This document shows, in pieces, positions 25,732 through 34,166 of a stretch of 64,000 bases of DNA. This DNA is from Anaerolineales bacterium (GTDB lineage: Bacteria > Chloroflexota > Anaerolineae > Anaerolineales > Villigracilaceae), in contig JABTTV010000001.1 of the NCBI GenBank assembly GCA_015075725.1, positions 496,001 through 560,000 of the forward strand, in the 5' to 3' direction. The notes under the pieces are model-generated. The model was not told the DNA's origin, searched no databases, and saw only the letters and a program-made list of their open reading frames with translations. Position 1 is the stretch's first letter; each line of letters opens with the position of its first letter. Both the position numbers and the translations under genes were made by a program.

Positions 25732-27513
25732 ATGAAACCAAACTTTAAACTTCCAGTATTGCTGATCCTGCTGGGCATCCTGCTCGTCGCATGCGCAGGC
25801 GGAAATTTTCAACCCGTTGACAAGGAATACGTGCTGACGACCGACCTGCGCAATGGCAGCCTGGTCTTTCTCGGCGTCAGCGATGAGATCAACGGACAGG
25901 AGAACCCAACCCTCAGCGCCAAACCCGGAGAACGAATCACCGTCACGCTGATCAACGGCGGTGAAGGCTCACACGATATTTCGTTCCCTGAAGTAAAAGC
26001 CAGCACCGAGGTGGTGACGAAAAAAGGCGAGACCGCCTCTGTCACATTTACCGTCCCGAATGTGCATGGCGAAATGGAATATTATGACAGTGTTGGCAAC
26101 CATGCAGAACTTGGCATGCGCGGAAAATTAGTGGTGACCGAATCGGGCGAAATCTCGATGCCGATGACCACGACCACCAGTAACGGCGACCCCGCAGTGA
26201 TTGCCGCCTTCCAAAAGGGGGCGTGCGGTAGTTGCCACAAAATCGCCGGAATTCCAAACGCTGTTGGCGTGGTGGGTCCTGATCTCTCTGATGCGAGCAT
26301 GTTGGCGGAAGAACACATGCTCAGCGAAGGTTATTCCGGCGCGGCAACAAATATTGAAGACTATCTGCACGAATCACTTGTCGACCCAAACCTATTCATC
26401 TCGCCCTCTTGCCCAACCGGAGCTTGCGCCCCGAACGTAATGCCAGCGAATCTCTCGGAAACTTTGACGACCGATGAGATCAACGCCATTGTCGACTACC
26501 TGAGTGGATTGCCCGATGGCGCATACGCCGAATCGACCACAACGGGCGAATCAGCCGCCCCGCCTCAAGAACCGGATAACAGCGGCATCGACATCGTGCG
26601 CGACCCCACCGACCTGCCGGGACCGGTCGGTAACCGTGAACCGGAGATTGTCCGCATCGACCTTGAGGCGACAGAAGTTATCGGTCAACTCACCGACGGC
26701 ACCACTTACACGTACTGGACCTTCAACGACCAGGTTCCCGGTCCATTCTTCCGGGTGCGCGTGGGAGATACCATCGAAGTCCATATGAAGAACAGCGGCT
26801 CAAGCACGATGAATCACTCGGTTGACTTCCACGCAGTCACAGGTCCGGGCGGAGGCGCGGTGATGACCCAGACCAAACCCGGCGAAGAGACCATGTTCAC
26901 CGCCAAGGCGCTTAATCCAGGCTTGTATGTTTACCACTGTGCAACACCAATGGTCGCCGACCACATTGCAAACGGCATGTATGGATTGATCCTGGTCGAG
27001 CCCGAAGGCGGACTATCCCCCGTGGACCGCGAGTTCTATGTAATGCAAGGCGAGTTATATACAGCAGGCGCATTCGGCGAGCCCGGTCATCAAATGTCCG
27101 ATATCACGAAACTTCTTGACGAGAATCCCGAATACTTCGTATTCAACGGCGCGGTCAACGCCCTGGTGGATAAAAAACCGCTCAAAGCCAATGTCGGCGA
27201 AAGTGTGCGCATCTTTTTCGGCGTCGGCGGACCGAATTTCACTTCGTCCTTCCACGTTATCGGCGAGATCTTCGATCGCGTATACGACCAGGCCTCGCTC
27301 ACCGGCGCTCCGCTCACCGATGTGCAAACCACGCTCGTCCCCCCCGGCGGCGCAACCATGGTCGAATTCGATCTCGAAGTACCCGGTAACTTCATCCTTG
27401 TAGACCATGCCCTCTCCAGGTTACAACGCGGCCTCGCGGGTTACCTCGTGGTGGAAGGCGATCTGAACCCGGAAATTATCAACGGAACTCCATCTGAAGG
27501 AAGCGGACATTAA
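25732..27513 (+). CDS. nirK: Copper nitrite reductase with N-terminal cupredoxin and cytochrome c domains
   Basis: 593 aa lipoprotein (signal ends at LLVACAGG). Domain 1 (about 30-138) is a cupredoxin-like module. Domain 2 (about 155-262) is a cytochrome c with GACGSCHKI and a CPTGACAPNVMPANL segment. Domain 3 (about 295-590) is NirK: MNHSVDFHA (type 1 and type 2 His), YHCATPMVADHIANGMYG (type 2 His, type 1 Cys/His/Met), SSFHVIGEIFDRVY and LVDHALSR (type 2 His and active-site region, AniA-like). It reduces nitrite to NO on the outer face of the membrane; the fused cytochrome and cupredoxin would wire it to the electron supply. A strong ribosome site AAAAGGAG precedes the ATG. Copper would come from the neighbouring copper operon. 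Confidence 0.95.
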   Translation: MKPNFKLPVLLILLGILLVACAGGNFQPVDKEYVLTTDLRNGSLVFLGVSDEINGQENPTLSAKPGERITVTLINGGEGSHDISFPEVKASTEVVTKKGETASVTFTVPNVHGEMEYYDSVGNHAELGMRGKLVVTESGEISMPMTTTTSNGDPAVIAAFQKGACGSCHKIAGIPNAVGVVGPDLSDASMLAEEHMLSEGYSGAATNIEDYLHESLVDPNLFISPSCPTGACAPNVMPANLSETLTTDEINAIVDYLSGLPDGAYAESTTTGESAAPPQEPDNSGIDIVRDPTDLPGPVGNREPEIVRIDLEATEVIGQLTDGTTYTYWTFNDQVPGPFFRVRVGDTIEVHMKNSGSSTMNHSVDFHAVTGPGGGAVMTQTKPGEETMFTAKALNPGLYVYHCATPMVADHIANGMYGLILVEPEGGLSPVDREFYVMQGELYTAGAFGEPGHQMSDITKLLDENPEYFVFNGAVNALVDKKPLKANVGESVRIFFGVGGPNFTSSFHVIGEIFDRVYDQASLTGAPLTDVQTTLVPPGGATMVEFDLEVPGNFILVDHALSRLQRGLAGYLVVEGDLNPEIINGTPSEGSGH

Positions 27514-27530
27514 TCGCAGGCCCTCGAAGC

Positions 27531-27560
27531 AGCCCCATCCAATTTGGATGGGGCTTTTTG
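27531..27560 (+). terminator. Terminator after nirK
   Basis: AGCCCCATCC (27531-27540) and GGATGGGGCT (27546-27555) form a perfect 10-bp stem with a 5-nt loop followed by TTTTTG. It separates nirK from nirS, so nirS is expressed from its own promoter. Confidence 0.9.
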
Positions 27561-27624
27561 TTTCTATTTCAGGGGAAGGAACACTCCGAACCTTTATTGC
27601 CTATGAGTTTTGTAAGTGACAACA

Positions 27625-27640
27625 TGTGACTTTTATCACG
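27625..27640 (+). promoter_or_regulatory. CRP/DNR-like box upstream of nirS
   Basis: TGTGA-CTTTTA-TCACG matches the CRP half-site pair TGTGA-N6-TCACA in 9 of 10 positions. A -10-like TATCAT at 27662-27667 puts the expected start near 27674, so the box centre lies near -41.5, the classical class II activator position. The Crp/Fnr protein encoded at 24721-25419 is the obvious candidate; this is inference. Confidence 0.65.
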
Positions 27641-27700
27641 GAATTTGTCTTTTTTTTCACTTATCATGATATTGCTTTACCAACTCACTAGGAGAATCTC

Positions 27701-29734
27701 ATGAAATCCAGAATACCCGTTGCCCTAATTGTATTAGGGCTGGCAGTTCTTGCCTGGGCGTGCGCCCCGGCTGAGGAACAGCAATCCGCCCAACAGGTCA
27801 CACTTGAGCCGCAGGCGGTGGCAGATGCCTTCACCAAAGGCGGATGCGGCGCCTGTCATGCCATCCCCGGCATCCCCGGAGCGGTCGGCGTCATCGGACC
27901 CGATCTTTCCGAAATTCCCACCGTGGCTGAAACACATATCGCGGACAGCGCCTACACCGGCAAGGCGAAAACCGCAGAAGACTATATCCTTGAATCAGTC
28001 ATTGATCCGGAAGCATTCGTTACCAGTGACTGCCCCACCGGCATGTGCCAGCCCGGTCTCATGCCCGCCAATCTCGCAGATCTACTGACCGGGAATGAAA
28101 TTCGCACCATCGTCGGCTATCTTGCAACCCTGCCCGATGGCGCGTCATTGATGGAGGGCACGGATGTCGCAGTTGACGCTTCCGCAGCCGACATCTCACT
28201 ATCCGATGAAGATTTCGCCTGGGCGAAGCAGACCTTTTTCGAACGTTGTGCGGGCTGTCATGGAACCATGCGTCTCGGCGCGACGGGTCCCGCCCTTACC
28301 CCGGACCTGACCCTGCAGAAGGGAACATTGGCTCTCTCCTCGATCATTTACAACGGGACGCTCAAAGGCATGCCCGACTGGGGTAAACAAGGCTTCTTTA
28401 CGCAGGAACAGACCGACATCATGGCAAAGTACCTGCAAAACGAGCCGCCCGCCCCGCCTGAAATGTCCATGGAGCAGATGAAAGCCACGTGGAAGGTTTT
28501 CGTCGCCCCGGACGACCGTCCCACTGAACCGCAAACGACACGCAACTGGGAAAATTACTTCTCCGTCACCCTGCGAGACGCGGGCCAGATCGCCATCATT
28601 GACGGCGACACTTACGAAGTCGTCACCAAGGTGGATACCGGCTACGCCGTTCATATCTCTCGATTTTCCGCCACCGGGCGTTACGTCTACGTCATCGGGC
28701 GCGACGGCAAACTCGCCCTGGTCGACCTGTGGATGGAGATCCCCGATAAGGTCGCCGAAGTGCAAACTTGTTACGACGCCCGCTCGGTTGAAGTGAGCAA
28801 ATACGAAGGCGAGCTCGGCGACTTCACCGATAAATACGCGATCGTCGGCTGTTACTGGCCCTCGCACTTCACCATCCTCGATGGCCTGACCCTCGAACCG
28901 CTCAAGGTCACCAGTGTGCGCGGTTATACCGCCGACACGAACACCTATGTCGGCGACCCGCGCGTGGCGGCCATCATCGCCTCGGAATACAAACCCGAAT
29001 GGATCGTCAACGTGAAAGAGACCGGCCAGGTCTGGCTCGTCAATTATCAAGACCCGATCAATCTCACTATCAAAACGATCAACTCTGCGCTCTACCTGCA
29101 CGACGGCGGATGGGAATCGACTCAACGCTACTTCCTCGTTGCCGCGAATCAATCGAATAAGATCGTGGTCATCGACGCCCTCGAAGGCGATCTCGAGGCC
29201 ATGGTGGACACGCCCGAAGTCCCGCATCCTGGACGCGGCGCAAACTGGATCGATCCCGAATTCGGTCCCGTGTGGAGCACACCTCACCTGAGTGCGCCAT
29301 CCCTGATCGCCATCGGTACTGACCCTGATGGCAACCCCGACAGCGCATGGAAAGTCGTCCGGGACATCGAACTCCCCGGCGCAGGCAGTCTTTTTATCAA
29401 GACTCATCCCAAGAGCAAATGGGTCTGGGTGGATTTTGTGTTGAACTCAGACGAAAAACTTCAGCGCACAGTTTGCGTGATCGCCAAGGAAGACCCGACC
29501 AAAATCCACAAATGCTGGGAAGTCGCCGACTACGGACGCGCTGTCCACTTCGAATACAACCAGGACGGCACCGAAGTCTGGGTCAGCGTTTGGGGCGCTG
29601 CCGATCAACCCGGCAAGACAGGCGAGATCGTCATCTACAACGACGAAACGCTCGAAGAGATCGCGCGCATCAAAGACCTCGTCACACCGACCGGCAAGTT
29701 CAACGTATTCAACACCGTCCACGATATTTACTAA
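27701..29734 (+). CDS. nirS: Cytochrome cd1 nitrite reductase with an extra N-terminal cytochrome c
   Basis: 677 aa lipoprotein (signal ends at VLAWACAP). Cytochrome c module 1 (about 40-145) has GGCGACHAIPG and CPTGMCQPGLMPANL and is clearly homologous to the module in the upstream NirK. Module 2 (about 175-255) has RCAGCHG and KGMPDWG, the usual NirS heme c domain. The d1 propeller (about 270-677) keeps GYAVHISRFSATGRY (proximal His), LHDGGW and PHPGRGANW (the two active-site His), FIKTHPKSKW, and the family C-terminus TPTGKFNVFNTVHDIY. It reduces nitrite to NO using heme d1. Its own promoter carries a CRP-like box. No heme d1 synthesis genes occur in this window. Confidence 0.93.
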   Translation: MKSRIPVALIVLGLAVLAWACAPAEEQQSAQQVTLEPQAVADAFTKGGCGACHAIPGIPGAVGVIGPDLSEIPTVAETHIADSAYTGKAKTAEDYILESVIDPEAFVTSDCPTGMCQPGLMPANLADLLTGNEIRTIVGYLATLPDGASLMEGTDVAVDASAADISLSDEDFAWAKQTFFERCAGCHGTMRLGATGPALTPDLTLQKGTLALSSIIYNGTLKGMPDWGKQGFFTQEQTDIMAKYLQNEPPAPPEMSMEQMKATWKVFVAPDDRPTEPQTTRNWENYFSVTLRDAGQIAIIDGDTYEVVTKVDTGYAVHISRFSATGRYVYVIGRDGKLALVDLWMEIPDKVAEVQTCYDARSVEVSKYEGELGDFTDKYAIVGCYWPSHFTILDGLTLEPLKVTSVRGYTADTNTYVGDPRVAAIIASEYKPEWIVNVKETGQVWLVNYQDPINLTIKTINSALYLHDGGWESTQRYFLVAANQSNKIVVIDALEGDLEAMVDTPEVPHPGRGANWIDPEFGPVWSTPHLSAPSLIAIGTDPDGNPDSAWKVVRDIELPGAGSLFIKTHPKSKWVWVDFVLNSDEKLQRTVCVIAKEDPTKIHKCWEVADYGRAVHFEYNQDGTEVWVSVWGAADQPGKTGEIVIYNDETLEEIARIKDLVTPTGKFNVFNTVHDIY

Positions 29735-29774
29735 CTCCTGCGGAAGACCCGCGCTCTTAAATGCCAGCATTGCC

Positions 29775-29806
29775 AAAGCCCCGTTCAGAAATGGACGGGG
29801 CTTTTT
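29775..29806 (+). terminator. Terminator after nirS
   Basis: AAAGCCCCGT (29775-29784) and ACGGGGCTTT (29795-29804) form a perfect 10-bp stem with a 10-nt loop, ending in a T-run. It lies 41 nt after the nirS stop codon. Confidence 0.9.
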
Positions 29807-29852
29807 GATGTGTTACAAGTCTGTGTACTTGTTATACTTTATAATCTTCGGG

Positions 29853-30485
29853 ATGAATAAAACCGCGCCTCTTTTCCGGACTTTGATCCTGGTTCTGTTT
29901 CTGGCAGTTGCCTGCTCGCCCAAACCTGTCATCCCCAATCCGAATATTGTCATTCAACAAGCTGTAGCAGCCACTCTAGCCGCAATTCCCACTACCACCC
30001 AGGCTCCGCCTCCCACACCATATCCTTCACCCACGCCCTTTAGCCTCGCCGGCCTGTTTTGTGAATACCGTTTCTGCATCGGCCATCCCGTGGATGTATC
30101 CTTCGTCGACGTGATCGCACAGCAGAATCCAACCGCACCATCAACATACAGCCAGGGATTGCTCGCTGCGTTCAACACCAGCCTGTTCATCCAGGTGATT
30201 TGGCAGATAGCGCCAGGCACATCCGACCCGAAATTCCTTCTCGATACCCTGCTAGACGACGCGCTCGATATCCCCGCTACCAATCCCGACGTATTCCTGA
30301 TCCGCGGCATGAACGTCGTTTATGAAAACATCACAACTACCGCCGCCCCAACCCTGCCCTTCGGCGGCGCAGGCGCATGGACCTGCGGAGACCGCGCTTT
30401 TGCATGGAAGGTGTACACCCCTCAGGCTGAAACTCCGCGCCCATTGTTCGATGAAGCGCTTGCCCGCTTTACTTGTGGAGATTAG
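29853..30485 (+). CDS. Lipoprotein of unknown function
   Basis: 210 aa. The lipoprotein signal ends at FLAVACSPKP; a Pro/Thr-rich linker (TTTQAPPPTPYPSPTPF) leads to one globular domain with LFCEYRFCIGHPVDVSFVDV and WTCGDRAFAWKVYTPQAE, four Cys in two likely disulfides, and a final Cys-Gly-Asp. I do not recognise the domain; similar lipoproteins are common in Chloroflexi. A TATAAT at 29840-29845 lies just upstream of the ATG, implying a very short leader. Start chosen at the ATG that begins the signal peptide. Confidence 0.6.
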   Translation: MNKTAPLFRTLILVLFLAVACSPKPVIPNPNIVIQQAVAATLAAIPTTTQAPPPTPYPSPTPFSLAGLFCEYRFCIGHPVDVSFVDVIAQQNPTAPSTYSQGLLAAFNTSLFIQVIWQIAPGTSDPKFLLDTLLDDALDIPATNPDVFLIRGMNVVYENITTTAAPTLPFGGAGAWTCGDRAFAWKVYTPQAETPRPLFDEALARFTCGD

Positions 30486-30528
30486 GCGTGCCTCTTCCCA
30501 TCGATTACCAATATCTCCAGGAGAAACC

Positions 30529-30771
30529 ATGGACGAACATGATTACAACTCGTTGAAAGCCCGCGTTGCCGAATTGGAAGATCGTCTGAATTACATCTAT
30601 ACACATTTCGGTTTATCGTACAACCAGAATCCCGCTAATAAAGACCCGCGCATCATCGATTTGATCCGGAGTGGAAACAAAATCGGAGCGATCAAACTGT
30701 ATCGTGAAATGACCAATGCCGGTCTGGCGGAGGCCAAAGGCGTGATCGATCACATCGAAACCGGTTTGTAA
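30529..30771 (+). CDS. Coiled-coil protein with L7/L12 C-terminal-like domain
   Basis: 80 aa. An N-terminal helix (SLKARVAELEDRLNYIYTHF) looks like a short coiled coil. The second half (DPRIIDLIRSGNKIGAIKLYREMTNAGLAEAKGVIDHIE) has the betaalphaalpha pattern of the ribosomal protein L7/L12 C-terminal domain, a small fold reused outside ribosomes. The ATG at 30529 follows CCAGGAGAAACC, a good ribosome site. It follows the lipoprotein gene by 43 nt. Function unknown; a binding adaptor is possible. Confidence 0.7.
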   Translation: MDEHDYNSLKARVAELEDRLNYIYTHFGLSYNQNPANKDPRIIDLIRSGNKIGAIKLYREMTNAGLAEAKGVIDHIETGL

Positions 30772-30863
30772 TTTATAAATACCGCGCAGGTCCTGTCTCG
30801 AAAGGCTCGAATGCAAATGAGATTGCACAATTTACATTCGAACCTTGTGCCCAGAAGAAGGGG

Positions 30864-31841
30864 TCATTTTACATATCCCTGTGGATGAGACTTATGCCAT
30901 TCCCATGCGCTGGAAAGAATATCCCGCATGTTGGTATGTTTTGGAGCCCAACCTAACTCATTTTTTATCTTATCCGGCGAAGCAACCAATCTCGCTGAGT
31001 CGCCTGTCCGGCGCGGCATGACATCTGCGGGAATGGGATGCCCGGTGACCTTGCGCGCCGTTTCGATCACCTCTTTGACCGAAAAACCATTGCCGCTTCC
31101 CACGTTATAGATCAACCGGTCGCGGGAATCCAACGCGTCCAACGCAAGGATGTGAGCAGATACAAGGTCTGCTATGTGAATGTAATCGCGGATGCAGGTG
31201 CCGTCCGGCGTTGGATAATCGTCGCCAAAGATCATCGCTTTTTCCGTCTGACCGAGGGCGATTTGAAGTACGCGGGGGATCAAATGCGACTCAGGCTGGT
31301 GCGCCTCGCCGCGGCCGGGAAGCGCGCCGCATGCATTGAAATAACGCAACGCCGCAAAATGCAATCCGAAAATGGATCGATACCATTCGAGCGCCTGCTC
31401 GGTCATCAGTTTTGTATGACCATAAACATTGGTCGGTCCGAGCGGCGATTCTTCCGTGAGAGGTTCCTCGCTGGATTGGTACACGGCCGCCGTCGAAGAA
31501 AAAACAAATCGTTTCACGCCGGTCTTGACAGCGGTTTCCATCAAGGCAAGCGAGTTCGTAAAGTTGTTGCGGAAGAATCTACCGGGGTCTTTCATGCTTT
31601 CACCGGCTTCGATGAAGGCGGCAAAATGCATGACCGCGTCGAATTGGTTCGATGTCAAGGCTTCGGCGAGCGCGTGACTGTCATCCAGCGAAGCATGGAT
31701 GAATTTCGCCTCCGCCGGGACCGCCGCACGATGCCCGGTGACAAGGGAGTCGTAGACTGTAACTTCGTGCCCCGCGCGGATCAGCGCATCCGCCGTCGCT
31801 GAACCGATATATCCCGCCCCGCCTGTGACAAAAATTTTCAT
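30864..31841 (-). CDS. galE: UDP-glucose 4-epimerase
   Basis: 325 aa. Rossmann motif MKIFVTGGAGYIGSATADALI, FSSTAAVYQSSEEPLTEESPLGPTNVYGHTKLMTEQ with the catalytic Ser and YxxxK, ALRYFNACGA, and GTCIRDYIHIADLVSAH. These are the signature segments of GalE, and the length is normal. It interconverts UDP-glucose and UDP-galactose for cell-surface polysaccharide or galactose use. Not in an obvious operon; the next leftward gene is convergent. Confidence 0.95.
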   Translation of the reverse strand: MKIFVTGGAGYIGSATADALIRAGHEVTVYDSLVTGHRAAVPAEAKFIHASLDDSHALAEALTSNQFDAVMHFAAFIEAGESMKDPGRFFRNNFTNSLALMETAVKTGVKRFVFSSTAAVYQSSEEPLTEESPLGPTNVYGHTKLMTEQALEWYRSIFGLHFAALRYFNACGALPGRGEAHQPESHLIPRVLQIALGQTEKAMIFGDDYPTPDGTCIRDYIHIADLVSAHILALDALDSRDRLIYNVGSGNGFSVKEVIETARKVTGHPIPADVMPRRTGDSARLVASPDKIKNELGWAPKHTNMRDILSSAWEWHKSHPQGYVK

Positions 31842-31880
31842 CGATGCTCCTGAAATATTTGATCGGGCGAAGATTATATC

Positions 31881-32771
31881 TTATTCACCCGGCGGTTTTT
31901 CCTTCCATGCTTTTGCATACCAGCGCAGGTAATAAGAGGCATGTGCCCCCCAATAGACCTCGGAATGGTCGCCTGAAAAGAAATGATATTCATGCTGTAT
32001 GCCGTTACGGGTAAGCATCCTCTCGAACTCGATGATGCTTTTCAATTCGCGGTCATTGTCGCCGGCATCCACCCAGATGCGGGGTCGCAAATTCTCGGGA
32101 ATCCCCACCACCAATTGCTCCACGACGAATCCATCCCCGGTGAAGATGGCTGGCGAATGGAAACCGAGTGAACCGAACAGGTTCGGGTTTTTGAAACCGA
32201 GTTCGGCTGTCCAGCCTCCTCCGCGCGAGAGACCGCCCAGTGCGCGATGTTCGCGGTTTGGAATGGTTCGATAGTTGGCATCGATATGCGGAATGAGCGC
32301 GCCGATCAGGCGGTCGCCAAAGCCGGGGCCGTACTTGGTATTCCAAAAGCGGTCATCGGGAAAGACGACAATAAAGGGAACGCTCTCTCCGGCAATAATC
32401 ATCCCATCGGCGATCTGCGGCACGCCAAGCCTCACCCATTGATCTTCGGTGAAGGTCTGTCCATGAAGCAGGTAAAGAACGGGATAACGCTTACCGGTCT
32501 GTTCGTAATAACATGGCGGCAAATAGATAAGGTATTCCTGCGGCGGGATAGTGGCATTCACCACGCCCTCCTCGACCCTGCCCGGTTGAGTGAGGCATGT
32601 CAACGGTGTTGGTGTTGCGGTGGAAAGGATCGGGGTTGGAGTCGAAGTCTCGGTAGGCGAAGGGAAGGTAGGTGTGACAGTTGGGATATCGGTTGTAGTG
32701 GAGGAACAGGCTGAAAGTCCGAGAAGAAGCGTGAAAATTACCAGAATGTAGTTCGCTTGACGGGGATTCAT
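31881..32771 (-). CDS. Secreted esterase of the EsterD/feruloyl esterase-like family
   Basis: 296 aa lipoprotein (signal ends at LLLGLSACSS) with a Thr/Pro/Ser linker. The alpha/beta hydrolase domain has LPPCYYEQTGKRYPVLYLLHGQ, the nucleophile elbow ALGGLSRGGGW (Ser in GLSRG), DAGDNDRELKSIIEFE (acid) and FFSGDHSEVYWGAH (His). Homologues hydrolyse ester bonds on carbohydrates or release ferulate; the substrate here is unknown. ATG at 32771 chosen; an in-frame ATG three codons upstream is also possible. Confidence 0.85.
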   Translation of the reverse strand: MNPRQANYILVIFTLLLGLSACSSTTTDIPTVTPTFPSPTETSTPTPILSTATPTPLTCLTQPGRVEEGVVNATIPPQEYLIYLPPCYYEQTGKRYPVLYLLHGQTFTEDQWVRLGVPQIADGMIIAGESVPFIVVFPDDRFWNTKYGPGFGDRLIGALIPHIDANYRTIPNREHRALGGLSRGGGWTAELGFKNPNLFGSLGFHSPAIFTGDGFVVEQLVVGIPENLRPRIWVDAGDNDRELKSIIEFERMLTRNGIQHEYHFFSGDHSEVYWGAHASYYLRWYAKAWKEKPPGE

Positions 32772-32803
32772 CCTTCGCATTATACTCGGCAGGCTTATCG
32801 CAT

Positions 32804-32878
32804 CGGGGCGTGGCGCAGTCCGGCTAGCGCGCTTGCTTTGGGAGCAAGAGGTCCCGGGTTCGAATCCCGGCGCCCCGA
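32804..32878 (+). tRNA. tRNA-Pro (TGG)
   Basis: Cloverleaf of 75 nt. The acceptor CGGGGCG pairs with CGCCCCG; the D arm is GCGC...GCGC; the anticodon stem CTTGC/GCAAG encloses TTTGGGA with the anticodon TGG at 32839-32841; the T arm CCGGG/CCCGG has the TTCGAAT loop. The CCA end is not encoded. The C1-G72 acceptor pair is typical of bacterial tRNA-Pro. Confidence 0.97.
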
Positions 32879-32975
32879 CACATCCTCAGAGGCACGGAGT
32901 CACATCCATTACAAGTGTGTGATGCGTGCCTCTCTTGATTTAAGGTGTGTTAAAATTAATTTCAAAGGAATTCCC

Positions 32976-33278
32976 ATGACAAAAAGGATCGACGGCGTCA
33001 TTGAATCAGTGCGCTACAAGAACGGGCAGATCGCAGCCGTCCGCGCTTACGAACGGCGCGGCGCTACGTTCTCGGACCGGCTCCTGCTCGACCGTAAGAC
33101 CCTTCTTGAACGTATGCAAAAGGGGATGAAATTCGTCTCCGGCTCTCGCGAGGAATTGATGGCCAGCACATTCACACTTTCCAGGCCCATCCTGCTCGTC
33201 AAATCGGATAGACATGAGTTCATCGCAACGCATGAAAATGCCGCACGAGATGAATTGGAAGGAGTTCCGCTATTCTAG
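32976..33278 (+). CDS. Small conserved protein, function unknown
   Basis: 100 aa. TKRIDGVIESVRYKNGQIAAVRAYERRGATFSDRLLLDRKTLLERMQKGMKFVSGSR reads as a small beta-rich N-terminal half with a basic helix, then FTLSRPILLVKSDRHEFIATHENA. No Cys, signal or membrane segment. I do not recognise it. The ATG at 32976 follows CAAAGGAATTCCC. It lies about 100 nt after the tRNA and 9 nt before the next gene, so it is probably co-transcribed with it. Confidence 0.6.
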   Translation: MTKRIDGVIESVRYKNGQIAAVRAYERRGATFSDRLLLDRKTLLERMQKGMKFVSGSREELMASTFTLSRPILLVKSDRHEFIATHENAARDELEGVPLF

Positions 33279-33287
33279 GCGGCCGGC

Positions 33288-34157
33288 ATGAAGGTTATCG
33301 ATAGAACCCCCCACCGGGACCGGCAAGGCAACATTACCCTTATCTCCCGCGTTCAAGGTACTCTCACCCATGGGCTGGACTGGGCGCCGGAATTGGATGC
33401 TCAGAAGAAGGTCATTGCCCAGTTTAACCGCCTTTTGGATAAGGGTTATGTTTTGATCCAAAACTTCCTCCTGCCGGAAAGCGAGATCACGATCCCTATC
33501 ATCCTGATCGGGCCCGGTTCCTTCAATGTCATCTTCGTCACCCCGCTGAAGGGACACTTCCAGGCAAAGGGCATGGAGTGGAACACGGTCGACAATAAGG
33601 GCAATATCTCTCCCGCCAGGAGAAATCCGATAGACCTGCTCGTGAAACTCTCGCGGGCTGTCCAAAAATACCTGCAGATCCACAATATCAACGTGCCGAT
33701 GAAGATCGAGCCGGTGTTGATCGCCAGCGATCCGGGGGCGAATATCGAATCAGCGGAACCTGCCGTGAGAATCGTGCGCAGCGATGCCATCTCAACATTT
33801 GCGAAGACGCTCAACACATCGGCTCCGACCCTCCGCGCCGAACAGGTGCTGGTTCTGGCAGACTTGATCCTCGAACCCCATCTGCACTCTGAAAAAAATC
33901 AGGCAGAGTCCCTTCCGCCGCAGGTGGAGCGGCCCATCTCCCGTGCGCAGGCGATCTTCAAAGCGGCGGAAAAAGCCAACCAACCTCCGACTCTTCAATC
34001 ACTCCCCAAAGCCAACCCGCCAAAACCGGCTGTGCAGCCCGCTCCGCGCAAACGAGCCGGACTGTCGGTCGTGCAAATCCTCATTCTGGCGGGGATGGGT
34101 TTGCTGGGTTGCTGCATCATCGGCGGGCTTGCCTATTATCTTTTCTTCCTCAGTTGA
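33288..34157 (+). CDS. NERD-like domain protein with a C-terminal membrane anchor
   Basis: 289 aa. The N-terminal 190 residues have a NERD-like layout (LDKGYVLIQNFLLPES, ILIGPGSFNVIFVTPLKGHF, WNTVDNKGNISPARRNPIDLLVKLSRAVQKYL, PVLIASDPGANIESAEPAVRIVRSDAI), a nuclease-related fold; catalytic residues are not clear. A Pro-rich, basic linker and one helix (ILILAGMGLLGCCIIGGLAYYLFFL) end the protein, so the domain faces the cytoplasm. Function unknown. It follows the small gene at 32976-33278 by 9 nt. Confidence 0.6.
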   Translation: MKVIDRTPHRDRQGNITLISRVQGTLTHGLDWAPELDAQKKVIAQFNRLLDKGYVLIQNFLLPESEITIPIILIGPGSFNVIFVTPLKGHFQAKGMEWNTVDNKGNISPARRNPIDLLVKLSRAVQKYLQIHNINVPMKIEPVLIASDPGANIESAEPAVRIVRSDAISTFAKTLNTSAPTLRAEQVLVLADLILEPHLHSEKNQAESLPPQVERPISRAQAIFKAAEKANQPPTLQSLPKANPPKPAVQPAPRKRAGLSVVQILILAGMGLLGCCIIGGLAYYLFFLS

Positions 34158-34166
34158 TAGACAGCA

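Noticed and set aside
28199..29407. Long open frame on the minus strand opposite nirS
   Set aside because: It lies wholly within nirS, whose frame shows full family conservation; the antisense product is compositionally odd and unlike any family. It arises from the GC-biased third positions of nirS.
27701..29734. NirN (heme d1 synthesis) as an alternative identity
   Set aside because: The C-terminal segments and the LHDGGW and PHPGRGAN motifs match NirS much more closely, and the position beside nirK and a Dnr-like regulator suits a reductase. Not fully excluded without alignment.
25732..29734. nor, nos or heme d1 synthesis genes near the nitrite reductases
   Set aside because: I looked at neighbouring genes on both sides and found none; the pathway beyond NO cannot be inferred from this window.
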